64,000 nucleotides of DNA from Candidatus Gastranaerophilales bacterium (GCA_944324175.1 CALUVH010000001.1:1-64000); one strand, 5' to 3'. Positions 17,057 to 26,081 are shown, counted from the first letter of the stretch. Program-made: numbers and translations. The notes: generated by a model from the sequence alone, not told the origin.

Positions 17057-17527
17057 TTAGTATCTATAATGAGCAAAAGCCTTGTTGGCTTCAGCCATCT
17101 TATGAGTATCTTCACGTTTTTTGCAAGCTGCACCTGAGCCATTTGAAGCATCAATTAACTCATTAGTTAACTTGTCAATAAATGATTTTCCGCTACGTTT
17201 TTTAGCAGCTTCAATAATCCAAGAAGAAGCTAATGCAAAACCTCTGTCCGCTTTTACTTCTAATGGTACTTGGTATGTTGAACCACCGATACGACGAGCT
17301 TTAACTTCCAACAAAGGAGTAGCATTTGTGATTGCTTTTTGGAACAAATCTAATGCTTTTTCATTTGTTTTTTCTTCAATTTTAGCCATTGTAGAATAAA
17401 AAATCTTTTCAGCTAAAGACTTTTTACCGCGTCTCATGATTCTGTTAATAAATTTTGAAATATCAACGCTATTGTATACCGGATCTGCTAATGGAATACG
17501 TTTTGCTGGTTTAGAACGTCTAGACAT
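17057..17527 (-). CDS. rpsG: 30S ribosomal protein S7
   Basis: 156 residues, the standard length. S7 nucleates assembly of the 30S head and contacts the 16S rRNA 3' major domain. Visible motifs: [33 protein letters not shown]-type helices, KARRIGGSTYQVP, and SNGSGAACKKREDTHKMAEANKAFAHYRY-type end. Its start overlaps the rpsL stop by 1 nt. The usual str-operon followers fusA and tuf do not follow; a terminator lies directly downstream. Confidence 0.98.
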   Translation of the reverse strand: MSRRSKPAKRIPLADPVYNSVDISKFINRIMRRGKKSLAEKIFYSTMAKIEEKTNEKALDLFQKAITNATPLLEVKARRIGGSTYQVPLEVKADRGFALASSWIIEAAKKRSGKSFIDKLTNELIDASNGSGAACKKREDTHKMAEANKAFAHYRY

Positions 17528-17913
17528 TACTTCTTACCTCCTTTAGCATTTTTCTTAGCACCGTACTTAGATCTGCTTTGAGCTCTGTTAGCCACACCAG
17601 CAGTATCAAGTGTACCTCTGATAATGTGATAACGAACACCTGGAAGATCTTTTACCCTTCCGCCTCTTATAAGAACAACACTGTGCTCTTGTAAGTTGTG
17701 ACCGATACCTGGGATATATGAAGTAACTTCATAACCGTTTGTTAATCTAACTCTGGCAACTTTTCTCAATGCTGAGTTCGGTTTTTTAGGTGTAGTTGTG
17801 TACACCCTTGTACATACTCCACGTCTTTGAGGACATTCCATCAAAGCAGGAGATTTTGTTTTGTCTGTTAGTTTTTTACGTTCTTTACGTACTAACTGAT
17901 TAATTGTAGGCAT
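17527..17913 (-). CDS. rpsL: 30S ribosomal protein S12
   Basis: 128 residues. S12 controls decoding accuracy at the A site. The conserved loops [15 protein letters not shown] and [19 protein letters not shown]-type are intact, with the streptomycin-site lysines (KKPN, and GRVKDLPGV) in wild-type form. AAAAGGAG lies 6-7 nt before the ATG. It heads the two-gene rpsL-rpsG operon and has a long untranslated leader and a consensus promoter. Confidence 0.98.
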   Translation of the reverse strand: MPTINQLVRKERKKLTDKTKSPALMECPQRRGVCTRVYTTTPKKPNSALRKVARVRLTNGYEVTSYIPGIGHNLQEHSVVLIRGGRVKDLPGVRYHIIRGTLDTAGVANRAQSRSKYGAKKNAKGGKK

Positions 17914-18096
17914 TTTTTTCTCCTTTTAGTTTATACATCCTTCGGTAAAATCATATACCTGAAACCCTTACGCATTCCGGATATGACGGGACCAGCGGGA
18001 GAAGCCGTATATTTAAAAGCGTCACTCTGACCGTTACGTCCTATTTTTACCTGACTTAGTCACAAATTTCAGCACGAAAACTTCGGCTAAGCTATC
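17914..18096 (-). promoter_or_regulatory. Long leader of the rpsL-rpsG operon, possibly structured
   Basis: About 180 nt separate the predicted start of transcription from the rpsL ATG. The leader is clearly more GC-rich than neighbouring intergenic DNA and has several short complementary runs, such as GGTATATGATTTTACC near the 3' end and a GACTAAGTC-type repeat. It could hold an autoregulatory r-protein leader. No known leader family is recognised. Confidence 0.4.
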
Positions 18097-18099
18097 TAT

Positions 18100-18128
18100 A
18101 TTTAACTATGCTCAAGCTTTCCTGTCAA
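18100..18128 (-). promoter_or_regulatory. Promoter of the rpsL-rpsG operon
   Basis: Perfect TTGACA (18123-18128), a 17-nt spacer and TTAAAT (18100-18105) on the minus strand. Confidence 0.65.
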
Positions 18129-18162
18129 CTCTATATCACAAAACTTAACTAAAAATAGCAAA

Positions 18163-19077
18163 TTAGGATTTATTTAGTTGTTCTAGTAATTTTTTAGCTC
18201 TATTACGATCAAAATACTGCCCATTGATACGGTCAGATTTTATGGTTTGATTTTTGAGCTTTATAGTATCTTCAAGTGGTAAAATTTCAATACACCGTTG
18301 CATGAATTGCATTGTATCAGGTGAATATACCTCTTTTTTTTCTCTATCAACCAAAACTGATGAGCGCATAAGAGTTTCAACGTCATCTAGGCTCTCAATA
18401 AATACGTTATCAACCAATTTAAAGCCTTTCTCAAATAAAGCAGAATCAAAGTGTTCATTTCCATCTGAATCGGTGAGTTTAGAGGAATTAGTGACTGTAG
18501 TAATAGCTTGAATAGAATAGTTATCTTTTGCCTTTTCAATTAATGCATCATTTAATGCAAATGAATATATTGGTCTACCTGCTTTATTCAAATATGAAAG
18601 TTCATCAAGTTCCTTTGCATGGGGAACATATCCATGTTCAATATCTAAAGTACCATTATCAGGTTCATTTTCAAGATTATTAGGATCTATTGGTGCCAAA
18701 ATTGTTTCATACTCTTTGTTTATGTTGAACTTTGAGCCTTTTGCCATATAATATTCTTCTGGAATGTGCAATTTAGGTTTGCTGTAGTTAATAAGATCAT
18801 TGCTGTCGTATTTTCTATATTCAGCATCTTGAAAGTCTTTTTCTTCGTCAAACAACTCATCATCCCTGAATATAGCACTACGAGCTTTAAATGTTTCATC
18901 ATCATCAGCTGAAATTACTGAAACAGGTACAGTAATAATCACCGGACATGGCATTTTTACGTTGCCACTGTATATCTGTAAATTCTCTTTTGTTGGAGAT
19001 TCTTTAGCTGTATTCCTTTGAAAACCATTATTCTTTTGCAAAAATTTTTGATGCAGATTAATTTTTTGTACTTTCAT
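18163..19077 (-). CDS. Hypothetical acidic protein
   Basis: 304 residues with no membrane segment. The N-terminus is basic and Gln/Asn-rich (MKVQKINLHQKFLQKNNGF), followed by a short hydrophobic run PCPVIITVPVSVI (about 43-55), then a long acidic, Asp/Glu/Asn-rich body and a basic C-terminal helix ending RAKKLLEQLNKS. It lies downstream of leuD on the same strand with a 7-nt gap and may share its message. No family is recognised. The start resembles the short N-terminal signatures of other hypothetical proteins in this window. Confidence 0.65.
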   Translation of the reverse strand: MKVQKINLHQKFLQKNNGFQRNTAKESPTKENLQIYSGNVKMPCPVIITVPVSVISADDDETFKARSAIFRDDELFDEEKDFQDAEYRKYDSNDLINYSKPKLHIPEEYYMAKGSKFNINKEYETILAPIDPNNLENEPDNGTLDIEHGYVPHAKELDELSYLNKAGRPIYSFALNDALIEKAKDNYSIQAITTVTNSSKLTDSDGNEHFDSALFEKGFKLVDNVFIESLDDVETLMRSSVLVDREKKEVYSPDTMQFMQRCIEILPLEDTIKLKNQTIKSDRINGQYFDRNRAKKLLEQLNKS

Positions 19078-19084
19078 AACACTC

Positions 19085-19579
19085 CTAAACTAGTTTAAAA
19101 TCACCATTTTTTCTAATATGTTCAACAAGTCCGCCATCTTCAAGCATTTTTATCATAACAGGCGGAAGAGGTTCAATAGGTATTATTGCACCGTTAGTTA
19201 AGTCCTTTAAAATACCTTTTTCAATATCTAAATCCAATTCATCACCTGCATTTATGGCATCAGTATCACATTCAATAGCTAAAAGTCCTATGTTTATTGA
19301 ATTTCGGTAAAAAATTCTTGCAAATGATTTTGCTATAACTGCACCTACACCTGCAATTTTAATAATTTGAGGTGCATGCTCTCTTGATGAGCCTAAGCCA
19401 AAATTACTGCCACCAACTACAAAGTCACCTTTTTTCATAGAGCTTGCAAATGTCGGATCAGCATCCTCTAGCACGTGTTTTGAAAACTCCTGAAGATTGG
19501 AGCGTAAGTGAAACAGTCTACCAGGCGCGATGTGATCTGTTGAAATATTATCTCCGAATTTGAATGCTTTTCCTCTCAT
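19085..19579 (-). CDS. leuD: 3-isopropylmalate dehydratase small subunit (LeuD2/DmdB type)
   Basis: 164 residues, the length of the shorter archaeal-like LeuD class rather than the ~200-residue enterobacterial one. Motifs: FGDNISTDHIAPGR, the substrate loop GGSNFGLGSSREHAP, and the IAKSFARIFYRNSINIGLL-type core. With LeuC it isomerises 2- to 3-isopropylmalate in leucine synthesis; members of this class can also act on other 2-substituted malates (homoaconitate, dimethylmalate). The large subunit is not in the window, so substrate is inferred. Confidence 0.9.
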   Translation of the reverse strand: MRGKAFKFGDNISTDHIAPGRLFHLRSNLQEFSKHVLEDADPTFASSMKKGDFVVGGSNFGLGSSREHAPQIIKIAGVGAVIAKSFARIFYRNSINIGLLAIECDTDAINAGDELDLDIEKGILKDLTNGAIIPIEPLPPVMIKMLEDGGLVEHIRKNGDFKLV

Positions 19580-19682
19580 TTTGTATAAATCTCCTAATAT
19601 TATGTATTTCTATTTACATAATACTATTAAAAATTTAAAAAGTATGCTATAATTAAGAAAAATAACAAATTAGGAGTTAACT

Positions 19683-20306
19683 ATGTATTTTGATAGAAAA
19701 TGTAAAATAACTTATATATGTCATGGAGCAACAATATATTCAGAAGAGTATCGTTTTTCTGATGCAGAGCATTACCCTCCACTCAATGAAGCAGGATATG
19801 AAGAAATGGAAAAAATTTGTGAATTTCTAAAACAAAGAGGAGTTAAAAATGATAAAATATACACCTCTCCTGCTGTAAGGACAGTTCAAAGTGCGGAAAT
19901 GATTGCTAAATTATACAAGAAGGACTATGAAGTGATTGAGGAACTTCATCCTCAGTCATGTGGAATATGGAATGGGCTCACATTTGAACAAATTGAAGCA
20001 AAGAACCCGACAGCAATATATGATGCTATTCATAATCCTGAGCAAAAACTTCATGGAGAAAAGGAATCTATTTCGGAATTTATCAAACGTATAGAAGTAA
20101 CCGTAGATAAAATTGTGGCTGAAAATATTGGTAATCGCATTATTATAGTTACACATCCTGAAATAATTCAGGCTGCCATTGCAAGTGCTATTGGAGTTCC
20201 TGATGATAAAATGGCCAGAGCCTATATAAGAACAGGTTCAGCAACACAAATAAGTTACTACGATGATTGGGCAAGTCTTAAATATTCAGGTTATGTCCCT
20301 CTTTAA
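19683..20306 (+). CDS. Histidine phosphatase-superfamily protein with altered RHG motif
   Basis: 207 residues with phosphoglycerate-mutase-like layout: first strand and catalytic loop (ITYICHGAT), SPAVRTVQSAEMIA with the second arginine, and the late VTHPEI with the second histidine. The family's RHG(E/Q)T box reads CHGAT: the phospho-accepting His is present, but the preceding Arg that binds phosphate is Cys. The general-acid Glu region (usually E.xxG.WEG) reads SCGIWNG. Activity may therefore be weak, altered or absent. AGGAG precedes the ATG. It is convergent with, and overlaps by 29 nt, the radical SAM gene. Confidence 0.85.
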   Translation: MYFDRKCKITYICHGATIYSEEYRFSDAEHYPPLNEAGYEEMEKICEFLKQRGVKNDKIYTSPAVRTVQSAEMIAKLYKKDYEVIEELHPQSCGIWNGLTFEQIEAKNPTAIYDAIHNPEQKLHGEKESISEFIKRIEVTVDKIVAENIGNRIIIVTHPEIIQAAIASAIGVPDDKMARAYIRTGSATQISYYDDWASLKYSGYVPL

Positions 20307-21831
20307 TAAGGCGTAAATTTTCTTTGATTAGAAATTCCTTGCCAGGAGAAATTTGTATGAAGTCCCAAGGTAACTCTTCTTCAAAGGAGAAGTTCGTATA
20401 GGCGTAATAGTCTGTATCTATATGGTTTTCTTTGGCAGCCGCCTTAAAAGCACCTATTTTACCACCTTTTTTGTATACTCCTTCTAAAAAGTCTGTAAAA
20501 CTGCCATCACCACGAGATAAAACAGCTTGCCAGTAATCCCATTTTATACTTGAAACAGAAGCACTTATACCGAGCTTATGCATTTCTTTTTTAATATAGT
20601 TAGCTTTGTTTTCAAGTGATTTCGTATTTTCTCTGCCAATCCACTGAAATGGAGTATTGGGTTTTGGCACAAAACTTGAAAACCCAAACGAGATATCAAA
20701 ATTTTTGAATGTGGACTTTAATTCTCTGGCAAGTTCAATCATTTCGTCTATATCTTTTTGAGTTTCAGTAGGTAGTCCAAGCATCCCGTAAAATTTTAAG
20801 CCCTTCAACCCCACGTCTTTGGCTGTTTTAACAGCGTTAAAAATCTGGTCTTTAGTGACATTTTTATTGATTACCTTTCTTAATCTCTCGCTTCCTGCTT
20901 CAATTGCAAGAGTAGAGTTCTTTTGTCCTGCTGCAACAAGTGTTTTTACAACATCAGGTGTTATTGCATCAACGCGGAGTGAGGAGACGCTCATTTCAAT
21001 TTTTTCACCATTTTCAATGCGCTCCAGAATATATCGACATACATCTTTGAAATGTGGATGAGCACTAATTTGTGCACCCAAAAGTGCTATTTTATTTGTT
21101 TTACTAAGTCCCAGTCTGATAATTTTAATTAATACCTCATAAGGCATAAATCTTAGTGGAAGATTTAAGTAGGACGCAAGACAAAAGCCACAGCGATTAG
21201 CACATCCGCGAACCATTTCAAGTATAAAAGTATTTTTGAAAAAAGCATCCTCACTTAGTATTGGTGTGTAAATGCATTCAGTTAATTTTTTGGTGAGTTT
21301 TTTAACAGGATACTGACCAAGTTTTGGAACATATACACCTTCAATTGTTGAAAGTTTATCGAGGATAAAATCCTTTGAGTTGCCTTTATTATTTTTACAA
21401 ATTTCGACTACCTGCAAATTGACATCTTCCCCATCACCGATAATAAAAAAATCAAAAAAATCACGATAAGGTTCAGGATTTGCACTTACTACAGGACCAC
21501 CCGCAAATATTAACGTGTCAATCTCTTTTCTATCTTGAGATTTTAGAGGAAATTTATACTGTTCGAGCATAGAAAAGATGGTCAAAAAATCGGTATCAAA
21601 AGTAAATGAAAAACCGAATAAATCTATATTTTCACGATGCAAGTGAGTCTGTTGGGTATCAGAGCAAATTCTTTCAATGTTAACGTCTTCCATTTCATCA
21701 ATGCTTTTATACATCCAAAGATAACCTAACGAAGACATTGAAAAAGAATATATGCCGGGAAATGCCATCCACATATTAAAGTTAGCTTGCTTTGATATGT
21801 TTTGAGTGTATAAATACTTTTCTTTATTCAT
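20278..21831 (-). CDS. B12-binding-domain radical SAM protein
   Basis: 517 residues. The N-terminal ~150 residues look like a cobalamin-binding Rossmann-type domain of the YgiQ-like/TIGR03960 group (GFSFTFDTDFL, AGGPVVSANPEPY, FFIIGDGED). The radical SAM core follows, with the [4Fe-4S] motif CANRCGFC (CxxxCxxC), the GGE-like ALLGAQISAHP and IEAGSERLRKVI. The TIGR03960-like proteins are often found with a second, C-terminal DUF2344 protein; that partner is not adjacent. The reaction is unknown. It is translationally coupled to the transporter upstream (8-nt overlap). Confidence 0.85.
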   Translation of the reverse strand: MNKEKYLYTQNISKQANFNMWMAFPGIYSFSMSSLGYLWMYKSIDEMEDVNIERICSDTQQTHLHRENIDLFGFSFTFDTDFLTIFSMLEQYKFPLKSQDRKEIDTLIFAGGPVVSANPEPYRDFFDFFIIGDGEDVNLQVVEICKNNKGNSKDFILDKLSTIEGVYVPKLGQYPVKKLTKKLTECIYTPILSEDAFFKNTFILEMVRGCANRCGFCLASYLNLPLRFMPYEVLIKIIRLGLSKTNKIALLGAQISAHPHFKDVCRYILERIENGEKIEMSVSSLRVDAITPDVVKTLVAAGQKNSTLAIEAGSERLRKVINKNVTKDQIFNAVKTAKDVGLKGLKFYGMLGLPTETQKDIDEMIELARELKSTFKNFDISFGFSSFVPKPNTPFQWIGRENTKSLENKANYIKKEMHKLGISASVSSIKWDYWQAVLSRGDGSFTDFLEGVYKKGGKIGAFKAAAKENHIDTDYYAYTNFSFEEELPWDFIQISPGKEFLIKENLRLIKEGHNLNI

Positions 21832-22867
21832 TTTTTAGAATCTCGTTGTTGTTAATTGGCATAATATATAGTTCATCAATTAATACGCAAATAGTCGCAG
21901 CTATTGCCGGTGATAATATTACTCCCCAAAATCCTAAAAATTGTTCAGAAGCAAATAAGGCTAGAAATATCATTAAAGGATGAAGTGCCATAAATTTACC
22001 AAATAAAACAGGTCTTACTACATAATTTGAAAGCTGTTGAACAAGCAAAAATCCTACAATAGCTAATACAATTTTTACTAATCCTAAAGGATAAGCCACA
22101 AGTAAAATTACCGCTAAGGCAATAGTCGGACCTAAAAGTGGAATGATGTCCATAACACCTGATATTAGCCCGAGTAATATCGGATATTCAACTCCCAAAA
22201 TCATTAGAACAATCATTGTCATTATGCCTACTGCTATCATAGACAAAATTTGTGCCCTAACATATCCGCCCACCTTATGACTTATGGATTTTAATATATG
22301 ATTTGCCTTATCTTTGAGAGCAGGGGGAAAAAATTGTAAGAATTTTTCTCGTAAATATGTCTTATCCATAAGTATATAATATACAATCATAGTAAGAGCT
22401 ATCGCGACAACTAAAAATTGAAATAAACCGACTGTTATATTCCAACTTTGGCTAAATACACCTTGTGCAAACTCTGATGTCGATGAGGAGCCAAAAATAG
22501 AATTTATATCAAATAGATCTGCTAATCGTCTTCCATGAAACTCAAAATTCATTAGATAATTTAGTACTAGTTGTATTTTTTGCGGTAAAAACAATAAAAA
22601 AGTTTTAATTTCCTTGTAGGCAACAAAAAATATCGGTATGAATACCGCAATTACTGAAGCTACCCCGCCAAATACTGCTAAGGATACCGCCCAACCCCTT
22701 TTCATATGTTTTTCTAACTTGGTTATATATGGTATTAAGGCACAAGCTATGACATATGCCCCAAAAAATAGCATTAAAATCCCTGAAATTTTGGGAATAA
22801 TAAATAACAAGGCTATAACCAATATAGCAAATATTAAATTTTTAGCTGTAAAATACTCTTTAAGCAT
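21824..22867 (-). CDS. AI-2E/PerM-family transporter
   Basis: 347 residues with about 7-8 membrane segments and a hydrophilic loop in the middle (about 105-135). The family core is visible as the LGLISGVMDIIPLLGPTIA stretch and GFWGVILSPAIAATI near the C-terminus, matching PF01594. Members are proposed to export small molecules or ions (AI-2 in E. coli TqsA, Na+/H+ in some). The substrate here is not known. It overlaps the radical SAM gene by 8 nt. Confidence 0.9.
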   Translation of the reverse strand: MLKEYFTAKNLIFAILVIALLFIIPKISGILMLFFGAYVIACALIPYITKLEKHMKRGWAVSLAVFGGVASVIAVFIPIFFVAYKEIKTFLLFLPQKIQLVLNYLMNFEFHGRRLADLFDINSIFGSSSTSEFAQGVFSQSWNITVGLFQFLVVAIALTMIVYYILMDKTYLREKFLQFFPPALKDKANHILKSISHKVGGYVRAQILSMIAVGIMTMIVLMILGVEYPILLGLISGVMDIIPLLGPTIALAVILLVAYPLGLVKIVLAIVGFLLVQQLSNYVVRPVLFGKFMALHPLMIFLALFASEQFLGFWGVILSPAIAATICVLIDELYIMPINNNEILKNE

Positions 22868-22958
22868 TATCTTACTCCTACATGTTAACTATGTTTATTT
22901 TAAATTAAATTGTACGAAAATGCAATTACACAGAATAATTAAGTAAAATGTAACAAAA

Positions 22959-23020
22959 TGTTAACAAAAAACGAGTATATAGCAATTTAATACAAAGTAT
23001 ATACTTTATATATTTAAGAG
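22959..23020 (+). promoter_or_regulatory. Two-part promoter element, copy 1 (remote copy)
   Basis: TGTTAA at 22959-22964 lies 38 nt before GTATATACTTTATATAT at 22997, followed by TTAAGAG. The box starts 46 nt before the ATG at 23043. The same pair, with the same spacing, stands before the genes at 54164, 55863 and 56846. Confidence 0.7.
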
Positions 23021-23042
23021 TAAAAAAATACGAGGTCGAGAC

Positions 23043-23657
23043 ATGGGTTTTTTAACCAGTAACTTTATCAATTTAATGCTGACGAGGGAGCAGAACCGAT
23101 TAAATGCTCGCTTAACCAGTATTATGTCTCGAATTCGATCAGCTAAAAGGCAATCAGAAAATGTTGAGAGGCAGATTAGTAATAATTTGCGAATGCAACA
23201 GAATTCAATACGTGCTTATGGCTCGCAAATGATGCAGCAAGCTCAGTTGAGCTCGCAAATGAACGCATATAATAGTATTTTTGGTGCACAAGCTCAGGCT
23301 GCGGGTATGGATCCTATGGCTTATGCACAAAATCTTATGCAAACTGATAATAGTGCCTTTACAAAAGCTATGTCTACAGGATCATCTGTATTTAGTATGG
23401 CATTATCACAAGGACAACAGAGTACTGCAGGAATACAAACTTGGATGCAGTCAGCTTTATCACAGGCTGAACAAGAAGCCGAAATTGCTAAAGAAATGCA
23501 GTTGCAGCCACTCAAAGATCTTGCAGAGGATCTTGAAGTTGAAAAGACACAAATTGAAGCTGATTTACAACTCAACAAGCAATGGAAAGATTCAGCTAAA
23601 GAAGATGTTAAAAATAGCGTTGAATCGTTTAAACCAAACTATGGTGGTAATGCATAA
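23043..23657 (+). CDS. Hypothetical coiled-coil protein under the shared promoter element
   Basis: 204 residues with no signal peptide or membrane span. The N-terminal ~70 residues are helical and Arg/Gln-rich (LTREQNRLNARL, RQSENVERQISNN). The middle is Gln/Ala/Met/Ser-rich (QMMQQAQLSSQMNAY, AQAQAAGMDPMAYAQ) and the C-terminus is a coiled coil (QEAEIAKEMQLQPLKDLAE). GAGG precedes the ATG. Composition and helical pattern recall flagellar/secretion rod or filament proteins, but no family is identified. It is a single-gene unit with its own terminator and shares its promoter with the tandem envelope genes 31-33 kb away. Confidence 0.75.
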   Translation: MGFLTSNFINLMLTREQNRLNARLTSIMSRIRSAKRQSENVERQISNNLRMQQNSIRAYGSQMMQQAQLSSQMNAYNSIFGAQAQAAGMDPMAYAQNLMQTDNSAFTKAMSTGSSVFSMALSQGQQSTAGIQTWMQSALSQAEQEAEIAKEMQLQPLKDLAEDLEVEKTQIEADLQLNKQWKDSAKEDVKNSVESFKPNYGGNA

Positions 23658-23676
23658 TGTAAATGATTTATATAAC

Positions 23677-23702
23677 AAAGCTCCCTCAAGGGAGCTTTTT
23701 AT
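23677..23702. terminator. Bidirectional terminator between the coiled-coil gene and thrB
   Basis: An AAAGCTCCC/GGGAGCTTT stem (23677-23698) is followed by TTTATT on the plus strand. A-rich sequence on the opposite side serves the minus-strand thrB. Confidence 0.9.
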
Positions 23703-23705
23703 TGA

Positions 23706-24647
23706 TTAATCTGCAATTATAGTTGCGCCGTGCTTTTCTATTGTTGCATCGAAGATATCTACTTTTACATTCAAATCGCCCCAAGTTTCATGCACGGTAG
23801 ATTTTATCTTATCAAGACTATTGCCTTTTGATACAATGAGAATAGATGGTCCTGCGCCACTTAAGACTGTACCAAGAACATCATCTTCATGTTTCAAATT
23901 CGCAATAATTTTTTCCAAGCCAGGAACCAGTTTCATGCGATATGGTTGATGCAGTCTATCTTTTAATGCAAGCTTCATAAGTTCAGCATCCTTGGTATTT
24001 ACAGCCTGAACAAACATTCCCATACGTTGTGCATTGAATACTGCATCAGGCATAGGGACTTCTTTTGGAAGCACTGAACGTGAAATGTCAGTCGCAAGCT
24101 CATAGTCAGGTACGCAAACTGTCAAGTGCCATTCATCAGGCCAATCAAGCTTACGATAAACGATACTTCCATCATCTTCTTGAGAAGTAATAACTAATCC
24201 TCCAACTATAGCTGGAGTTACATTATCAGGATGCCCTTCAACCTCTGTCGCAATTGACAAAAGCGCTACTTCATCAGCAGGTCTGCCTAGCAATTCATTT
24301 GCAGCAATAAGCCCACCTACAATGACTGATGCACTGCTGCCCAGTCCTCTAGCTATAGGGATTTGAGACTGTATTGTGATCTTTAGCTCACTTGGAGACT
24401 GTCCTATTGAATTGTATAAAAGCTCTACAGCCTTGTAAATTATGCTGTTTTCGTCCATTGGGATATGTTCTAGTGACAATTCATTTTCTACACCTTCAGC
24501 AGCTAATACATTTATCTCTATACCTGTCCCAGGGAGCACGGTTTCTTCTATAGTAATGGTGTTGTATAAAGGTATTGCAAGCCCCATACAGTCGAATCCG
24601 GGACCCAAATTAGCTGATGTTGCAGGTACTTTAACGCTTACTTTCAT
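23706..24647 (-). CDS. thrB: Homoserine kinase
   Basis: 313 residues, GHMP kinase family. It phosphorylates L-homoserine for threonine synthesis. Visible motifs: N-terminal VKVPATSANLGPGFDCMGLAI, the ATP-binding GHMP loop PIARGLGSSASVIVGGL, and the C-terminal GTVLSGAGPSIL motif. No other threonine gene adjoins it. It is convergent with the coiled-coil gene and divergent from the MnmC-like gene. Confidence 0.96.
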   Translation of the reverse strand: MKVSVKVPATSANLGPGFDCMGLAIPLYNTITIEETVLPGTGIEINVLAAEGVENELSLEHIPMDENSIIYKAVELLYNSIGQSPSELKITIQSQIPIARGLGSSASVIVGGLIAANELLGRPADEVALLSIATEVEGHPDNVTPAIVGGLVITSQEDDGSIVYRKLDWPDEWHLTVCVPDYELATDISRSVLPKEVPMPDAVFNAQRMGMFVQAVNTKDAELMKLALKDRLHQPYRMKLVPGLEKIIANLKHEDDVLGTVLSGAGPSILIVSKGNSLDKIKSTVHETWGDLNVKVDIFDATIEKHGATIIAD

Positions 24648-24755
24648 CTTTTTCCTCTCGTACTTTCCTTGTATATTATACCAAAAACATAAAAAAGCTT
24701 ATTATAAGATATATAAAGAATTTGAACTATCTTAACATAGCTGTATAATGAGAAT

Positions 24756-26081
24756 ATGTACAAACTATATCCATACTTTACTAATGACGGATCTGTAGGA
24801 CTTTTTAGTCCGGATGCAGATGATATTTACCATTCTACATATGGTGCATTGACTGAAGCCTATGAAAAGTTTATATTACCTGCAGATTTGGTAAATTATT
24901 TTCAAAAAAATAATGAAATAAAAATTCTGGATATATGCTTTGGTATTGGATACAATTCAAAAAGTTTTTTTGATTTCTTCTTAAAAAAAATTTTAAATGA
25001 AAATTTTAATCAAAAAAATAACAATATCGCGTCGATATATACCGATAAAAACAAATATAACGAAAAGATATATACCGATAAAATTTTGCATAAAAAGAAC
25101 ATTAAAACGGAGCATGTCGAAGTAGACAAAAATGAAATTATTTTAGATACGAAAAAAATTAGACCGCAAAAATATAAAATTTTTATTCGTGCGGTCGATA
25201 CTGATAAAAATTTAGCATTTTTGTCACCTTTTTTTGTCACAGGAGAAAAAAAACTAAAAAATGAAAAAATTGCATTTTCGCAAGAAAAAATTATGAAAAT
25301 GTTGAAAAAAAGTAAAAACTCAAAATTGCGGCTCAATGACGAAATTAACATCATATTTTTACATAAAATCATTAAAAATCACCCTGAAATTTTAACAGAT
25401 CCAGAGATTTCCAAGATTTTAAATGATAAAAATTATGTTCATTATTTTGATACTCACATAAGGCGTTTATTTGAGTTCTATCGCATTTGTAAGGGTAACT
25501 ATAACCCTTTTAAGAAGCTAACCGCCTTTTTACATAATATATATTATCTGTATATATCAAGTAGTCATAAAAAGGCACTGAAAGCCCTTAAAATGGTTGA
25601 TTTTAAATTTGACCTAAAAATTGAGGATGCAAGGCTAGCGCTGTTATCAGATCTTAATCGTTACAATTATATTTTTTTAGACGCATTTACCCCGGTAAAG
25701 TGTCCTTGTCTGTGGACAATTGATTTTTTCAAGCTACTATATGAGCATCTAGATCCTGATGGAATGATTTTGACTTACTCAAATGCAGCAAGCATTCGTA
25801 ATGCGTTCATCAATGCTGGATTTTATGTTGGCAAAATATTTAACCCTACATCAAATAAGTTTATGGGTACAGTTGCCGTTAAAAATAAATCGCTTGTAAA
25901 ATATGAACTCTCAGAATATGATTTTGGGCTTTTAAATACAAAGGCAGGTATATTCTATCGTGATGAAAATTTAAACGCCTCAAATGAGGCGATTATTGAG
26001 GCTCATAAAAAAGAGTTTGAAAATAGCGACCTAATCTCAAGCTCAAAATTTATTAAATTATATAAATTGAATAAAAAATAA
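24756..26081 (+). CDS. MnmC-like methyltransferase domain protein with large lysine-rich insertion
   Basis: 441 residues. The N-terminus (SVGLFSPDADDIYHSTYGALTEA-type, then ILDICFGIGYNS, SAM motif I) and the C-terminal half (YIFLDAFTPVKCPCLW, SNAASIRNAFINAGFYVGKI) match the methyltransferase domain of MnmC (PF05430, tRNA 5-methylaminomethyl-uridine formation). Between them lie roughly 180 extra residues, very rich in Lys/Asn/Ile (about 85-270). The FAD oxidase half of E. coli MnmC is absent. A wobble-uridine tRNA modification role is inferred from the family. Confidence 0.75.
   Translation: MYKLYPYFTNDGSVGLFSPDADDIYHSTYGALTEAYEKFILPADLVNYFQKNNEIKILDICFGIGYNSKSFFDFFLKKILNENFNQKNNNIASIYTDKNKYNEKIYTDKILHKKNIKTEHVEVDKNEIILDTKKIRPQKYKIFIRAVDTDKNLAFLSPFFVTGEKKLKNEKIAFSQEKIMKMLKKSKNSKLRLNDEINIIFLHKIIKNHPEILTDPEISKILNDKNYVHYFDTHIRRLFEFYRICKGNYNPFKKLTAFLHNIYYLYISSSHKKALKALKMVDFKFDLKIEDARLALLSDLNRYNYIFLDAFTPVKCPCLWTIDFFKLLYEHLDPDGMILTYSNAASIRNAFINAGFYVGKIFNPTSNKFMGTVAVKNKSLVKYELSEYDFGLLNTKAGIFYRDENLNASNEAIIEAHKKEFENSDLISSSKFIKLYKLNKK

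Noticed and set aside
25010-25372. 120-residue minus-strand frame opposite the MnmC-like gene
   Set aside because: Shadow of the Lys/Asn-rich insertion: the Phe/Ser/Ile-rich translation mirrors AAA/AAT codons; no ribosome binding site.
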